Origin: an uncultured Ruminococcus sp. | GTDB lineage: Bacteria > Bacillota > Clostridia > Oscillospirales > CAG-272 | Reading direction: 5' to 3' | DNA length: 43,322 nt | Assembly (NCBI GenBank): GCA_902782445.1 | Contig: CACZNC010000027.1 | Location: 1-43,322, forward strand | Shown: piece after piece, positions 26,977 through 35,006 of the stretch | Layout: each line of letters starts with the position of its first letter | Position numbering within the stretch: the first letter of the stretch is position 1 | Notes under the pieces: generated by a model | Seen by the model: the letters and a program-made list of their open reading frames with translations, nothing else | Databases searched by the model: none | Told to the model about the DNA's origin: nothing | Made by a program: the position numbers and the translations under genes

Positions 26977-28446
26977 ATGAAAAAACTGACCGCGTTTCTG
27001 CTGGCCCTGACGCTCTGCGCGCTGAACGCATGCGCCAAAGGATCGGAAGGAGAACCGGGATCCGCTTCCCCCGCGCCCACCGGAGCGACAGCGGACGAAC
27101 CCGGAGCCCCCGCCGAGACCGAGACGACCGCCGACCATCTCTTCGCCGTCGAAAAGACCGATTACGGCGGAAAGACCCTGCATCTCTTGACGACGGAGAC
27201 CCAGCAGTACGAATTCGACGCCGAGGAATACACGGGCGAGGGCGTGAACGACGCCGTCTACGACCGGAACGCCGCGGTGGAAGAACTGCTCGGCATGAAA
27301 TTCGACTTCATCTACCGTCCGGGCGACTGGGCGAACAAGGACGCCTTCTGCCGCCTGATCGAATCCAGCGTCATGGCGAACGACGGGGCCTACGACGTCA
27401 CCTCCGGGATGGTATCCTGCGTCATGCCCATCGCCGGGGGAGCCATGTTCCGCAATCTCTCCGACCTCGAAGACCTGAATCTCACCGCTCCCTGGTGGGT
27501 GACGGAAATGCCGAAGAACCTCACCCTCGGCGGAAAGCTCTACGGGATCATCGGGGACGTCTGCCTCTCGATGTACAAGGGGCTGTCCGTGATCTTCGCC
27601 AACGTGACGATGCTGAACAACAATCAGGCGGAGGACATGTATTCCGTCGTGCGGGAGAACCGCTGGACCGCCGACAAGATGGCCGAAGTGGCAGCGGCCT
27701 ACGCGGTGGACGGCAACGGGGACGGGATTTTGCAGACGGACACCGACATCGTCGGCATGGCGGTCTACGACGTCCCGTTCCGCTCCATGCAGGCCTCCCT
27801 CGACTGTCCCGTGACGGGACTGGACGAGAACGGGATCCCCTGCGTCCTGCCCGTCTCCGAGAGGACGGCGTCGGCCATCGACAAGCTCCGCGTCATGTTC
27901 GTCTCCCCCTTCGTGCCGGAGAAGGACAACGAAGCCGAAATGTCCGCGCTCTTCGCCAGTCAGCGGGCGGTGTTCTACATGGGCAAGCTCCAGTCCCTCG
28001 ATCAGTTCCGCGACATGGAAAACGACTACGCGGTGATCCCCTTCCCGAAGTTCGACGAGAATCAGGAGAAATACTACACCCTGATCCCGACGGCCTCCCA
28101 GATCCTCTTCGTACCCGTCACGGTGACGGAGACCGGATTCGTCGGGCAGGCGCTGGAAGCCCTCTCCTATTACAGCTGGAAGAACGTGATCCCCCAGTAC
28201 TACGAGGTCTCCCTCAAGAACAAGCTCGCCCGGGACGCCCAGACCCGCGAAATGCTCGACATCATCCGGGACGGCGCGGTCCTGCCCTTCGACTACGCCT
28301 ATTCCACCGCCCTCTCCGGCAGCCCGTGGCCGAATCAGGTGATCTCCCAGTGCGCCCTCGGGAATTTTGAATACGCCTCCGCCATAGCTGCGAACACAAA
28401 ATCCTGGACGGCGAACATCAACAAGGTCATGGAGCGGTACGAATAA
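26977..28446 (+). CDS. extracellular solute-binding lipoprotein (sugar ABC type)
   Basis: A 489-residue lipoprotein. The signal peptide MKKLTAFLLALTLCALNAC has a lipobox ending at Cys19. A Ser/Pro/Ala/Glu-rich linker follows, then a large binding domain with DAVYDRNAAVEELLGMKFDF, a calcium-site-like DGNGDGILQTDTDIVG and a C-terminal YALIP-type stretch. This matches the big family-1-like binding proteins of Clostridia that feed sugar ABC importers. AAGGAG lies 8 nt before the chosen ATG. No permease or ATPase gene is adjacent, so it is an orphan receptor. The sugar is unknown. Confidence 0.82.
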   Translation: MKKLTAFLLALTLCALNACAKGSEGEPGSASPAPTGATADEPGAPAETETTADHLFAVEKTDYGGKTLHLLTTETQQYEFDAEEYTGEGVNDAVYDRNAAVEELLGMKFDFIYRPGDWANKDAFCRLIESSVMANDGAYDVTSGMVSCVMPIAGGAMFRNLSDLEDLNLTAPWWVTEMPKNLTLGGKLYGIIGDVCLSMYKGLSVIFANVTMLNNNQAEDMYSVVRENRWTADKMAEVAAAYAVDGNGDGILQTDTDIVGMAVYDVPFRSMQASLDCPVTGLDENGIPCVLPVSERTASAIDKLRVMFVSPFVPEKDNEAEMSALFASQRAVFYMGKLQSLDQFRDMENDYAVIPFPKFDENQEKYYTLIPTASQILFVPVTVTETGFVGQALEALSYYSWKNVIPQYYEVSLKNKLARDAQTREMLDIIRDGAVLPFDYAYSTALSGSPWPNQVISQCALGNFEYASAIAANTKSWTANINKVMERYE

Positions 28447-28509
28447 GATCCGCCGGCCGAAAAAAACGGACTTCCCTGAAAACAGGACGTTCCAGTTCTG
28501 ATCCGCTGA

Positions 28510-28565
28510 AAAAGAATCCCTTTGCCGCAGGAAAGCGAAATCTGCACGGCAGAGGGATTTTTTCT
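28510..28565. terminator. bidirectional terminator between convergent genes
   Basis: AATCCCT-T-TGCCG pairs with CGGCA-G-AGGGATT around a loop of about 19 nt. A T run follows on the plus strand and an A-rich/T-rich flank gives one on the minus strand. It serves the solute-binding gene and the ThyX-like gene, which face each other. Confidence 0.78.
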
Positions 28566-28610
28566 GATTTCGGGGAAAGACTGCGACGCGGAACAGAGGA
28601 TCTCCATGTC

Positions 28611-29237
28611 CTATTCATCCCGCAGGCCGGTGATCAGTTCCTTCGCATAGGGGAGGGAGCGGATCCAGTCGCAGTAGACGTGCCATTCGGGGAGCTTGTG
28701 ATTGCGGCGGGCATAGTAGATGTTGATGAGGTTCTCGTAGGAGAGGGTCGTCGTCCGCATCTGGTTGTAGGACGAGGGCAGGAGCTGGATCATGTCGTGC
28801 CAGTAGGCCGTGTCCTTCGTCTCGTTGTACTTCTGCCGCCGCTCTTCGAGGACTTCGATGGTGTGATCGAGGCAGGCAAGGGCGGTTTCGCTCATGCGGT
28901 CGCAGGAAAAATCCTCCCGGCCGAAGGGTTTCGAGTGGATGCGGTGCATGGTGGAGGTGGAATTGGCGACGGTGCCGACCTTGTAGGTGTCGTACTCCTT
29001 CCACCAGTAGAGCGGGCCCGTGACGTCCACCGAAACGAAGATCATCCTGAGATACTTCCGGTGGTCAGTCCCGGATTTCGCCAGCCGCACGGCAAGGCCG
29101 AGATCGGCTTCTCCGACGACGAAATTGCCGTCCTCGTCATATCCGCTGTCGGACTTCGCCCAGCTGTTCAGGGGATTGCGCATCCCGCGGAGGGCGTTTT
29201 CGAGATTCATGACGGCGGTGCGTTCACATTTCAGCAT
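28611..29237 (-). CDS. ThyX-like protein of unknown function
   Basis: A 208-residue soluble protein. The stretch LAVRLAKSGTDHRKYLRMIFVSVDVTGPLYWWKEYDTYKVGTVANSTSTMH resembles, in spacing and helix pattern, the substrate-binding core of flavin-dependent thymidylate synthase ThyX. However, the canonical RHRxxSxNxxSxRY signature is replaced by WWKEYDTYKVGTxANSxSxMH. The C-terminal LLPSSYNQMRTTTLSYENLINIYYARRNHKLPEWHVYCDWIRSLP also looks like the ThyX closing helices. Such proteins are seen in phage and Clostridia genomes; activity is unproven. It begins inside the end of hslO (14-nt overlap), so it is co-expressed with that chaperone. Confidence 0.6.
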   Translation of the reverse strand: MLKCERTAVMNLENALRGMRNPLNSWAKSDSGYDEDGNFVVGEADLGLAVRLAKSGTDHRKYLRMIFVSVDVTGPLYWWKEYDTYKVGTVANSTSTMHRIHSKPFGREDFSCDRMSETALACLDHTIEVLEERRQKYNETKDTAYWHDMIQLLPSSYNQMRTTTLSYENLINIYYARRNHKLPEWHVYCDWIRSLPYAKELITGLRDE

Positions 29238-30171
29238 GGTCCCCTCCTTCTTCCGCGTCTTCTTCCTGCGCGGACTCTTTGTCTTTCTTCGCCTCTTCCC
29301 GCGCCGCTCTCAGCTCGTCCACTGTGAAAACGTAGGTCTTGCCGCAGAACTGACAGCGGGTTTCCACCGGTTCGCCGGATTCGAGGAGCTCGTTCATGTC
29401 CGTCTCGTTCAGGCTGACGAGGGCTCTGAGGTACTTGTCCCGCTGGCAGGGGCAGACGTAGCCGATGTCGAATTCGTCGAACATGTCGTAGGGGATATCC
29501 CCGAAGACCGCCGCGATGATCTGTTCCCCGTCCATGCCGTCCGCGATCTGCTTCGAGACGGATCCGGCGTTTCCGATGTTGTTTTCGAGCTTTTCGATAT
29601 CCTCCTCGTCGTATCCCGGCATGAGCTGGACGAGATACCCGCCCGCCGCGAAGCACATATTCTCACGGTCCACCCGGACGCCGAGGGCGCAGACGGTGGG
29701 GGTCTGTTCGCTGGACGCGAAGTATTCGGTGACGTCCTCCGCGATCTCGCCCGAGACGATGGGGGAAACTCCGACGTAGGGATCGTTCATGCCGAGGTCC
29801 TTCACCACGTAGAGGGATCCCCGTCCGACCGCTCCGCCCACGTCCAGCTTGCCCGCAGCGTTCGGAGGCAGCTCGGTCTCCGGGTGCTCGGCGTATCCCC
29901 GGACATTGCCCTTGTAGTCCCCCACGCAGACGACGGAACCGGCCGGACCGTCCCCGCGGATCTGGAGGGTGAGGGTGTTGTCCCTGTCCTTGAGCAGGGA
30001 GGCCATCAGCGAGGCTGCGGTAAGGGCGCGCCCGAGGACCGCCGTCATGGTTTTCGAGGTGTGGTGGATCTCGCAGCTTTTCCGCACGATGGCGGTGCTG
30101 TCGCAGAAGAGAACGCGGATCCCTCCGTCGCGGGAGATCGCGCGCTGGATGATGCTGGTTTCACGAGGCAT
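29224..30171 (-). CDS. hslO: redox-regulated chaperone Hsp33
   Basis: A 315-residue Hsp33, a holdase switched on by oxidation. The N-terminal domain has IIQRAISRDGGIRVLFCDSTAIV, LGRALTAASLMASLLK and the GNVRGYAEHPE block. The C-terminal redox switch carries two cysteine pairs, CPC at about residue 239 and CQFC at about residue 271, which bind zinc in the reduced form. Length is slightly above the usual 290-300 because of an acidic tail (KDKESAQEEDAEEGG). Promoter at 30228-30256. The stop overlaps the start of the ThyX-like gene. Confidence 0.95.
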   Translation of the reverse strand: MPRETSIIQRAISRDGGIRVLFCDSTAIVRKSCEIHHTSKTMTAVLGRALTAASLMASLLKDRDNTLTLQIRGDGPAGSVVCVGDYKGNVRGYAEHPETELPPNAAGKLDVGGAVGRGSLYVVKDLGMNDPYVGVSPIVSGEIAEDVTEYFASSEQTPTVCALGVRVDRENMCFAAGGYLVQLMPGYDEEDIEKLENNIGNAGSVSKQIADGMDGEQIIAAVFGDIPYDMFDEFDIGYVCPCQRDKYLRALVSLNETDMNELLESGEPVETRCQFCGKTYVFTVDELRAAREEAKKDKESAQEEDAEEGGDHAEM

Positions 30172-30227
30172 GAAGATTCGTTTCCTTTCGGATCCCTGGT
30201 CAGATTTTCCGATTGACTGTTTATTTG

Positions 30228-30256
30228 ATTATACCATTTATCCGCCCCGTTTGCAA
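30228..30256 (-). promoter_or_regulatory. sigma-A promoter for hslO
   Basis: Minus strand TTGCAA (30256-30251) and TATAAT (30233-30228), 17-bp spacer, about 55 bp before the hslO ATG. Confidence 0.75.
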
Positions 30257-30357
30257 GTCCCATCCGTCACTTCGAAGAGGCGGTTTTCGATTTTCCTTTC
30301 AAATGATACGGCGGCGGGCCGTTTTCGGCTGAGGCAGAATCTGGCCCGGTCCGCGGC

Positions 30358-30386
30358 GCATAAGCGTTTTTTCTCCGGCCATACTA
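30358..30386 (+). promoter_or_regulatory. sigma-G/F-like (forespore) promoter
   Basis: GCATA (30358-30362) and CATACTA (30380-30386) separated by 17 bp match the forespore sigma-G consensus (GHATR, about 17-18 bp, CATNHTA). No good sigma-A boxes lie in the same place. It would start transcription about 25-30 bp before the lipoprotein ATG at 30420. Confidence 0.5.
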
Positions 30387-30419
30387 ACGGGGAATCCAAC
30401 GAAAGGACAGGTTTCAGCG

Positions 30420-31319
30420 ATGAAAAAAGCATTTCTGATCCTCGCGGCCGCGGCTCTGCTCATGACTTCCTGCGCCCCGGACAACCTCGGCGGGAGCGGC
30501 GCACCGAACGGCACGGAATCCCCGACCATCGGAGACGAAGCGGGTACCGACGCCGGATCGGCGAACACCGGGACGACGGAGGGAACGACCGAAAACGGAA
30601 CGAACAGCGGCATGACGAACGGCGGAACGGACAAGGGCACGGCAAACGGCGGAAACGGAACGGGCTCCGACGCGAACGGGACCGGCGGCGTATCGAACGG
30701 AGCAAACCGCCGTGACACCGAAGGCGGGACCTCCACCGTGCGGCGCAGGGTCTGGAACGGACTGCGGCGCGAACTGCCCGACGACACCCTCGGGGATCTC
30801 GACGGGGACGGCACGGTGGAAAACCGCTACACCGAAAGAATGGAAGCCCCCGCGGGCGCGTTCCGTCCGGTCACGAACGTGGCGAGCACGGAGGACGCGA
30901 AGAACTTCATCGGGGCGAACGTGCTCTCCCTCTGCCGGGCGGATCTGCCTGAAATGGCGGCGGCCCGGGTCCTCGGCGCAAAGGAACGGCACGAATTCTC
31001 CGACCGGGGAGGCCTGACGGCGGCGGACGGGGTGCGGGACGTGATCGTCTCGGAGGCCTCGGACGGCGGGGACTTCTCGATCACCATGCTCCGCACGGAC
31101 GGCTCCCATACCCGGGCTCTCTCCCGCGCGCTTGGCCGGAGGGTCGACGTGGACGAGTGGCACCATGACGCCGACAAGACGGTCTCGGTGACGCTGGACG
31201 ACGACATCGTGGTCCTCTCCGGCGACCGGGAAAAGGTGGACGCTGCGCTTCTCGCTTTGGTGCGGGCGGCGGGCGGAGTCTATGACAAAGTCGGCGAGAC
31301 GAGAGTCGTCACCGGCTGA
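30420..31319 (+). CDS. lipoprotein with Gly/Asn/Thr-rich linker, possible spore-stage gene
   Basis: A 299-residue lipoprotein. The signal MKKAFLILAAAALLMTSC has its lipobox Cys at residue 18. About 80 residues of low-complexity Gly/Asn/Thr/Ser sequence (TENGTNSGMTNGGTDKGT-type units) follow, then a basic region and a C-terminal alpha/beta domain (about 190-295: VRDVIVSEASDGGDFSITML ... TLDDDIVVLSGDREKVDAALLALV). The last domain resembles the DUF4358 lipoproteins of Clostridia, a tentative match by eye. The Asn-rich linker also recalls YhcN-type spore lipoproteins, but the domain does not fit that family. The upstream sigma-G-like promoter suggests forespore expression. AAAGGA lies 12 nt before the ATG. 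Confidence 0.7.
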   Translation: MKKAFLILAAAALLMTSCAPDNLGGSGAPNGTESPTIGDEAGTDAGSANTGTTEGTTENGTNSGMTNGGTDKGTANGGNGTGSDANGTGGVSNGANRRDTEGGTSTVRRRVWNGLRRELPDDTLGDLDGDGTVENRYTERMEAPAGAFRPVTNVASTEDAKNFIGANVLSLCRADLPEMAAARVLGAKERHEFSDRGGLTAADGVRDVIVSEASDGGDFSITMLRTDGSHTRALSRALGRRVDVDEWHHDADKTVSVTLDDDIVVLSGDREKVDAALLALVRAAGGVYDKVGETRVVTG

Positions 31320-31336
31320 TCGTCCTCAAAAATCAG

Positions 31337-31378
31337 AATGCCGCGCGGATCCCCGGAAAAGGGCGTGCGGCATTTTAT
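31337..31378. terminator. terminator between lipoprotein gene and nagA
   Basis: AATGCCGC and GCGGCATT form a perfect 8-bp stem with further GC pairing inside; TTATAT follows on plus and CTGATTTTTG on minus. It separates two convergent genes. Confidence 0.78.
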
Positions 31379-31389
31379 ATGTTTTGGAT

Positions 31390-32574
31390 TTATCCGGCGG
31401 TCTCTGCACAGGATCCGGCGATCCGGCCCGCGACCACGGTTTTCTTCACGCGGAAATCCTCTCCGAAGACCGTAAAGTCGGCGCGGAGACCGGGTTCCAG
31501 CGTTCCGCGGTCTCTGAGTCCGAGGATCCGGGCGGGAACGGCGGTCATCATGTATACGGCGTCGACCGTCGAAATCCCGGCTCCGGTCACCGTGCGGAGC
31601 AGACGGTCGGCAGTCGCCACGGATCCGGCGAAGGCGCTCCGGTCGGTGAGCCATGCGACGCCCCGCTCCACGACCACCGGCAGTCCGTTGTCCTTGGCTC
31701 CCAGAACGCTCGGACCGTCTCCGGCGCCCGCCGCCCGCATGGAGTCCGTCACGAGGGCCGTGTTTTCCCTTCCCTTGAACTTCACGGCGAAGCGAAGGAG
31801 CTCCGGGGGAAGGTGGCATCCGTCCGCGATCAGCTCCACCGTCATGCCGTCGAGGTAGTACGCGGCTTCGAGGACCCCGGCGACCCGGTAGGCGTTGACC
31901 CGGTGCACGGAGCTCATGCAGGAGTAGAGATGGGTCACGTGGGTGAATCCCGCCCGGAAAGCCCGCTCGCATTCGGCAAAATCCGCGTCCGAATGTCCGA
32001 TGCAGGGGAGCACGCCCCGTTCCCGGCACACCCGGGCGAAGCGTTCGGCTCCGGGCAGTTCGGGAGCGGCGGTCCAGCGCAGGATCCGGTCGGAGGAGGC
32101 GAGGATGGCGTCGGTCTCCTCCTCGTCGAAGGGCCGGATGAAGCGGTCCTCCTGCGCGCCTTTCTGGGAGGAGGCGAGATAGGGCCCCTCGAGATGCAGG
32201 CCGGGCATGGAGGGCAGGTCGGGATCGTTTCGCACCGCTTCGTATGCCGCAGCCGTGCGCAAAATCCCCTCCCGGTCCACGGATGTGGTAGTGGGGATCA
32301 CGGTGGTGGTGCCGTATTTCCGGTGGGTGAGGGCGGCGGTGCGGAAGGCTTCGGGAGTACCGTCGAGAAAATCCGCTCCTCCCGCGCCGTGGGTGTGCAT
32401 GTCGATCCATCCGGCGGAGAGGTATGCGCCTTTCCCGTCGACGGTCTTCTCCGCGGGCAGATCCTCCCCCGTGACGGCGAGGATCTTTCCGTCCTCCTCG
32501 TAGATCTTCATGCCTTCGAGGACGGAATCCGGGCTGATCACGCGGAAGTTCTCATATTTCGTTCGGATGCTCAT
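31390..32574 (-). CDS. nagA: N-acetylglucosamine-6-phosphate deacetylase
   Basis: A 394-residue amidohydrolase that converts GlcNAc-6-phosphate to glucosamine-6-phosphate and acetate, feeding NagB. The metal motif is GWIDMHTHGAGG (HxH at about residues 60-62). LHLEGPYLASSQKGAQ holds the conserved glutamate, and GHSDADFAECERAF, THLYSCMSSVHR (Thr-His-Leu block) and LVTDSMRAAGAGDG (active-site Asp) are all present. Length is normal. It is the last gene after two Gfo/Idh oxidoreductases (4-nt gap), in an amino-sugar group with nagB nearby. Confidence 0.93.
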   Translation of the reverse strand: MSIRTKYENFRVISPDSVLEGMKIYEEDGKILAVTGEDLPAEKTVDGKGAYLSAGWIDMHTHGAGGADFLDGTPEAFRTAALTHRKYGTTTVIPTTTSVDREGILRTAAAYEAVRNDPDLPSMPGLHLEGPYLASSQKGAQEDRFIRPFDEEETDAILASSDRILRWTAAPELPGAERFARVCRERGVLPCIGHSDADFAECERAFRAGFTHVTHLYSCMSSVHRVNAYRVAGVLEAAYYLDGMTVELIADGCHLPPELLRFAVKFKGRENTALVTDSMRAAGAGDGPSVLGAKDNGLPVVVERGVAWLTDRSAFAGSVATADRLLRTVTGAGISTVDAVYMMTAVPARILGLRDRGTLEPGLRADFTVFGEDFRVKKTVVAGRIAGSCAETAG

Positions 32575-32578
32575 GGCG

Positions 32579-33445
32579 TCACACCGTTTCGGGCACGACC
32601 GGCGCGCCGTTCTGCTCCATCGAGCGGATCAGGGCGTCGATGACGAAGACCGGATAGACGACTTCCTCCGGCGTCTGGCGGACCTTGCCGTCCTTCAGCA
32701 TCCCGTACACCTCCATGAGTTCCGGCATGTAGTATTCCGCACCGAGGTCCACCCTGACCGTCCGGACATCGTAGCCGCCGAGATACACGGTGATGGAATA
32801 CCCGGTCCCGAAATACCCGGTGACGGTGAAGGAGGGATAGCGGAAGGACGCCCGGACGCCGTTTTCCTCCCGGTATGCTGAGACCTCGGCGATCTTCTGT
32901 CCGAAGACCTCCGTCACCATCTGGACGAGGTGCTGGGAATAGAACCAGAAATTGCCGTACTCGTTCACAAGGTTGACGGGAGCGGTCACGTGGCCTCCGG
33001 TGACGGCGTCCGGCTTCTCGGCGGCGAGCTTTTTCATGGCAAGGGTCCCTTCCGCTCCGGCGAGGGAGGATCCGCCGCAGAGGGGGAATCCCTTTTCGCG
33101 GGCGAGGCGGACGACCTCTCTTGCGTCTGTGACGGAGGCTGTGATGGGCTTGTCGAGCCAGATCCCACATCCCCTGTCCATGTAGGGGCGGGCGAAGGGC
33201 AGGTGGCGTCCCCCGTGGCGGGCAGTCACCATCACGGCGTCGACCTCCCCGAGAAAGGCGGAGGGATCCGTTTCGGCCCGGGTGACGGCGGTCTTTTCGA
33301 GGATCGCGCGGTTGGATGCCTCGTCCCCCGCCACGCCGACGAGCTCGATCTCAGGAAAGCGGCGCTCCCCGTTCTTCGGAGCGAGGACGGAGGCGAATCC
33401 CATGCAGTGGCTGTTTTCGCTTCCGAGAATGGCGATTCTGTACAT
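32579..33445 (-). CDS. Gfo/Idh/MocA-family oxidoreductase (short form)
   Basis: A 288-residue member. The N terminus MYRIAILGSENSHCMGF is a Rossmann strand with an unusual GSENSH loop where GxGxxG is typical. The EKP-like signature is DKPITASVTDA, in the expected place. The family average is 330-380 residues, so the C-terminal substrate domain is compact. Poorer glycine-loop conservation suggests altered cofactor binding. It sits between a second Gfo/Idh gene (11-nt gap) and nagA (4-nt gap), so it probably acts on an amino sugar or related sugar. Confidence 0.78.
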   Translation of the reverse strand: MYRIAILGSENSHCMGFASVLAPKNGERRFPEIELVGVAGDEASNRAILEKTAVTRAETDPSAFLGEVDAVMVTARHGGRHLPFARPYMDRGCGIWLDKPITASVTDAREVVRLAREKGFPLCGGSSLAGAEGTLAMKKLAAEKPDAVTGGHVTAPVNLVNEYGNFWFYSQHLVQMVTEVFGQKIAEVSAYREENGVRASFRYPSFTVTGYFGTGYSITVYLGGYDVRTVRVDLGAEYYMPELMEVYGMLKDGKVRQTPEEVVYPVFVIDALIRSMEQNGAPVVPETV

Positions 33446-33456
33446 CGTTCCCTCCT

Positions 33457-34521
33457 TTACAGCGTGCAGGGCAGCGGGTTCTGGGCGTGGACCAGCTCCA
33501 TGATGCGGATCTGCCGGATCAGGTGTTCGGGCTTGATGAGGAGGTCCGCGCCTTCCGTCAGGTGCTCGTAGAAGTTCTTATAGAAGACTGCGGGCGCGGC
33601 GTCGAAGGGATTTCCGGCCATGTCCTCCTCCTGTTCGTGCCAGTTCAGCTTTTCGGAGCAGTAGGCGGGGGAGATCCCGTCCGGTCGGTTGAGGGGTTCG
33701 AAGGTGAAAGCGGGCATGGGGCAGTCGTCGAAATACTTCCAGCGGATCTTCGAAAGGGTCGCGTTGAGGGATCCGCGGGACGCGCTGATGCGGTAGGTGT
33801 AGTCGCTGTACCCGTCGGAGGGGTTGATCTCGAGGTCGACGAGGGGCTTTCCCGGAGCGGTGAGGATGAGCTTCGCGTAGTCTTCGGCGTCCCCGGCGGA
33901 GTTGATGCGTCTCAGCTGGGAGAAGACCTGGGGCATCCCGTCGTAATCCAGCAGCGTGAGGGCCTGATCGAGGGGGTGGGGACCGGTGTTCTGCAGGCAT
34001 CCGCCGTAGTACCGGAGGGAGGTCTGCCAGTCCCAGCGGCGGGTGAAGCCGGAGAAGCGGATGGAGATCTCCTGCACTTCGCCGAGGAGGCCGGAATCGA
34101 GGATCTCCCGAATGCGGACGAAATAGGGGGCGACGCGGGACTGCTGGAACACCGTGAGGGTCTTCCCCGCCCGCTTCGCCGCTTCGATCATGCGCTCGCA
34201 CTCCATCGAATATTTCGAGAAGGGCTTTTCCGAAACGACGTTCTTCCCGGCTTCCAGCGCTTCGATCGTGATCGGGCAGTGGGTGTGGGAGAAGGTGGCG
34301 TTGACGACGAAATCCAGGTCGTCCCGGGCGAGCAGATCCCGGTAATCCTCGTAGACGTCGCACCCGTATTCTTCGGCGGCGCGGGCGCGTCTCTGTCCGA
34401 TGAGCTCGGCGACGGCGGCGACTTCGAAGCGTTCCCGTCCCGCTTCCGTGCGGAAGAACGCGCCGTGGATATCCCGTCCGCTTCGTCCCTGTCCGATGAT
34501 GCCGACTTTCAGTTTTTTCAT
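33457..34521 (-). CDS. Gfo/Idh/MocA-family oxidoreductase
   Basis: A 354-residue NAD(P)-dependent oxidoreductase. It begins MKKLKVGIIGQGRSGRDIHG with a clear GxGxxG loop, shows the VSEKPFSKYSMECERMI signature (EKP) at about 95, and carries RFSGFTRRWDWQTSLRYYGGCLQNTGPHPLDQALTLL, with the conserved Gly-Pro-His-x-x-Asp part of the active site. AAAGGAG precedes the ATG at 34519-34521; the frame is open 23 codons further up but without similarity. First gene of the run leading to nagA. Its upstream region is occupied by repeat copy 2, which may have replaced part of the promoter. Confidence 0.85.
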   Translation of the reverse strand: MKKLKVGIIGQGRSGRDIHGAFFRTEAGRERFEVAAVAELIGQRRARAAEEYGCDVYEDYRDLLARDDLDFVVNATFSHTHCPITIEALEAGKNVVSEKPFSKYSMECERMIEAAKRAGKTLTVFQQSRVAPYFVRIREILDSGLLGEVQEISIRFSGFTRRWDWQTSLRYYGGCLQNTGPHPLDQALTLLDYDGMPQVFSQLRRINSAGDAEDYAKLILTAPGKPLVDLEINPSDGYSDYTYRISASRGSLNATLSKIRWKYFDDCPMPAFTFEPLNRPDGISPAYCSEKLNWHEQEEDMAGNPFDAAPAVFYKNFYEHLTEGADLLIKPEHLIRQIRIMELVHAQNPLPCTL

Positions 34522-34601
34522 GCGGTTCTCCTTTGTTCGTTCTGGTTGTGGCGGATCCGGCGGCTGAAACTGCCCCGGAGGATGAGTCATAATATCATTT
34601 T

Positions 34602-34990
34602 ATAGGGGAAAACGCGGCTTCTTGAAATGAAGCCCTGCTGAACAAGTTCAGCGGCAAGAACTTCTGTAATGGGAAAGGGATAGGCTATATACACAACGTA
34701 CAGTCGAAACCTGGGCACACCAATGTAGCCATCCAACCTTATCAGAGTTATCGCACGCGAGCTCAATGTTACGGCTGACGGTAGCGAGAATTCCCGAAGG
34801 GGATTCTCGGGGGTGGGATGGCCCGTGTCATGTTTGGATATATGGTATTATGTTATGGCTGACAGTAGCGAGAATTCCCGAAGGGGATTCTCGGGGGTGG
34901 GATGGCCCGTGTCATGTTTGGATATATGGTATTCCCACCCCGTCGTTCGCCTTCTACATCCCGAGCTCGAAACCCATATAGTCAGCTAAT
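34602..34990 (+). repeat. dispersed structured repeat, copy 2 (expanded)
   Basis: Second copy of the element at 6545-6751, in the opposite orientation to nagB and the oxidoreductase genes. It shares ACGCGGCTTCTT, hairpin 1 GGCTTC/GAAGCC (34616-34634) and GGCAAGAA. A central stem GGCTA/TAGCC (34683-34687 with 34726-34730) is followed by the CACACCAAT and TCCAACC blocks, GAGCTCA and the tail TTCGCCTTCTAC...AACCCATA. A 9-bp extra hairpin follows hairpin 1 (34635-34654). The terminal hairpin seen in copies 1 and 3 is replaced by about 185 nt holding two 84-bp tandem units closed by GGGGTGGGA/TCCCACCCC (34894-34902 with 34933-34941). Its 3' end is about 17 nt from the nagB stop. GAGTCATAA at 34584 is shared with copy 3 and may mark the true 5' end. 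Confidence 0.8.
34766..34933 (+). repeat. two 84-bp tandem units inside copy 2
   Basis: 34766-34849 and 34850-34933 are direct repeats differing at two positions (C/T and G/A in the first 15 bases). Each unit contains a hairpin CGAGAATTCCC/GGGATTCTCG with one bulged base. The unit length is a multiple of three and the frame is open for 71 codons, but there is no Shine-Dalgarno and I treat it as noncoding. Confidence 0.9.
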
Positions 34991-35006
34991 TAAGCTGAGA
35001 ATATCA

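Noticed and set aside
30045..30814. Open frames opposite and across the hslO-lipoprotein divergent region
   Set aside because: They are shadows of the two genes or cross their promoters; the lipoprotein signal peptide and hslO motifs decide the true frames.
34766..34933. CRISPR array
   Set aside because: Only two adjacent 84-bp units with no spacers and no cas genes nearby.
34766..34981. 71-codon ORF with a 28-residue repeated peptide
   Set aside because: No ribosome binding site, and it is wholly inside the tandem units of the structured repeat; an open frame here follows from the 84-bp unit being a multiple of three.
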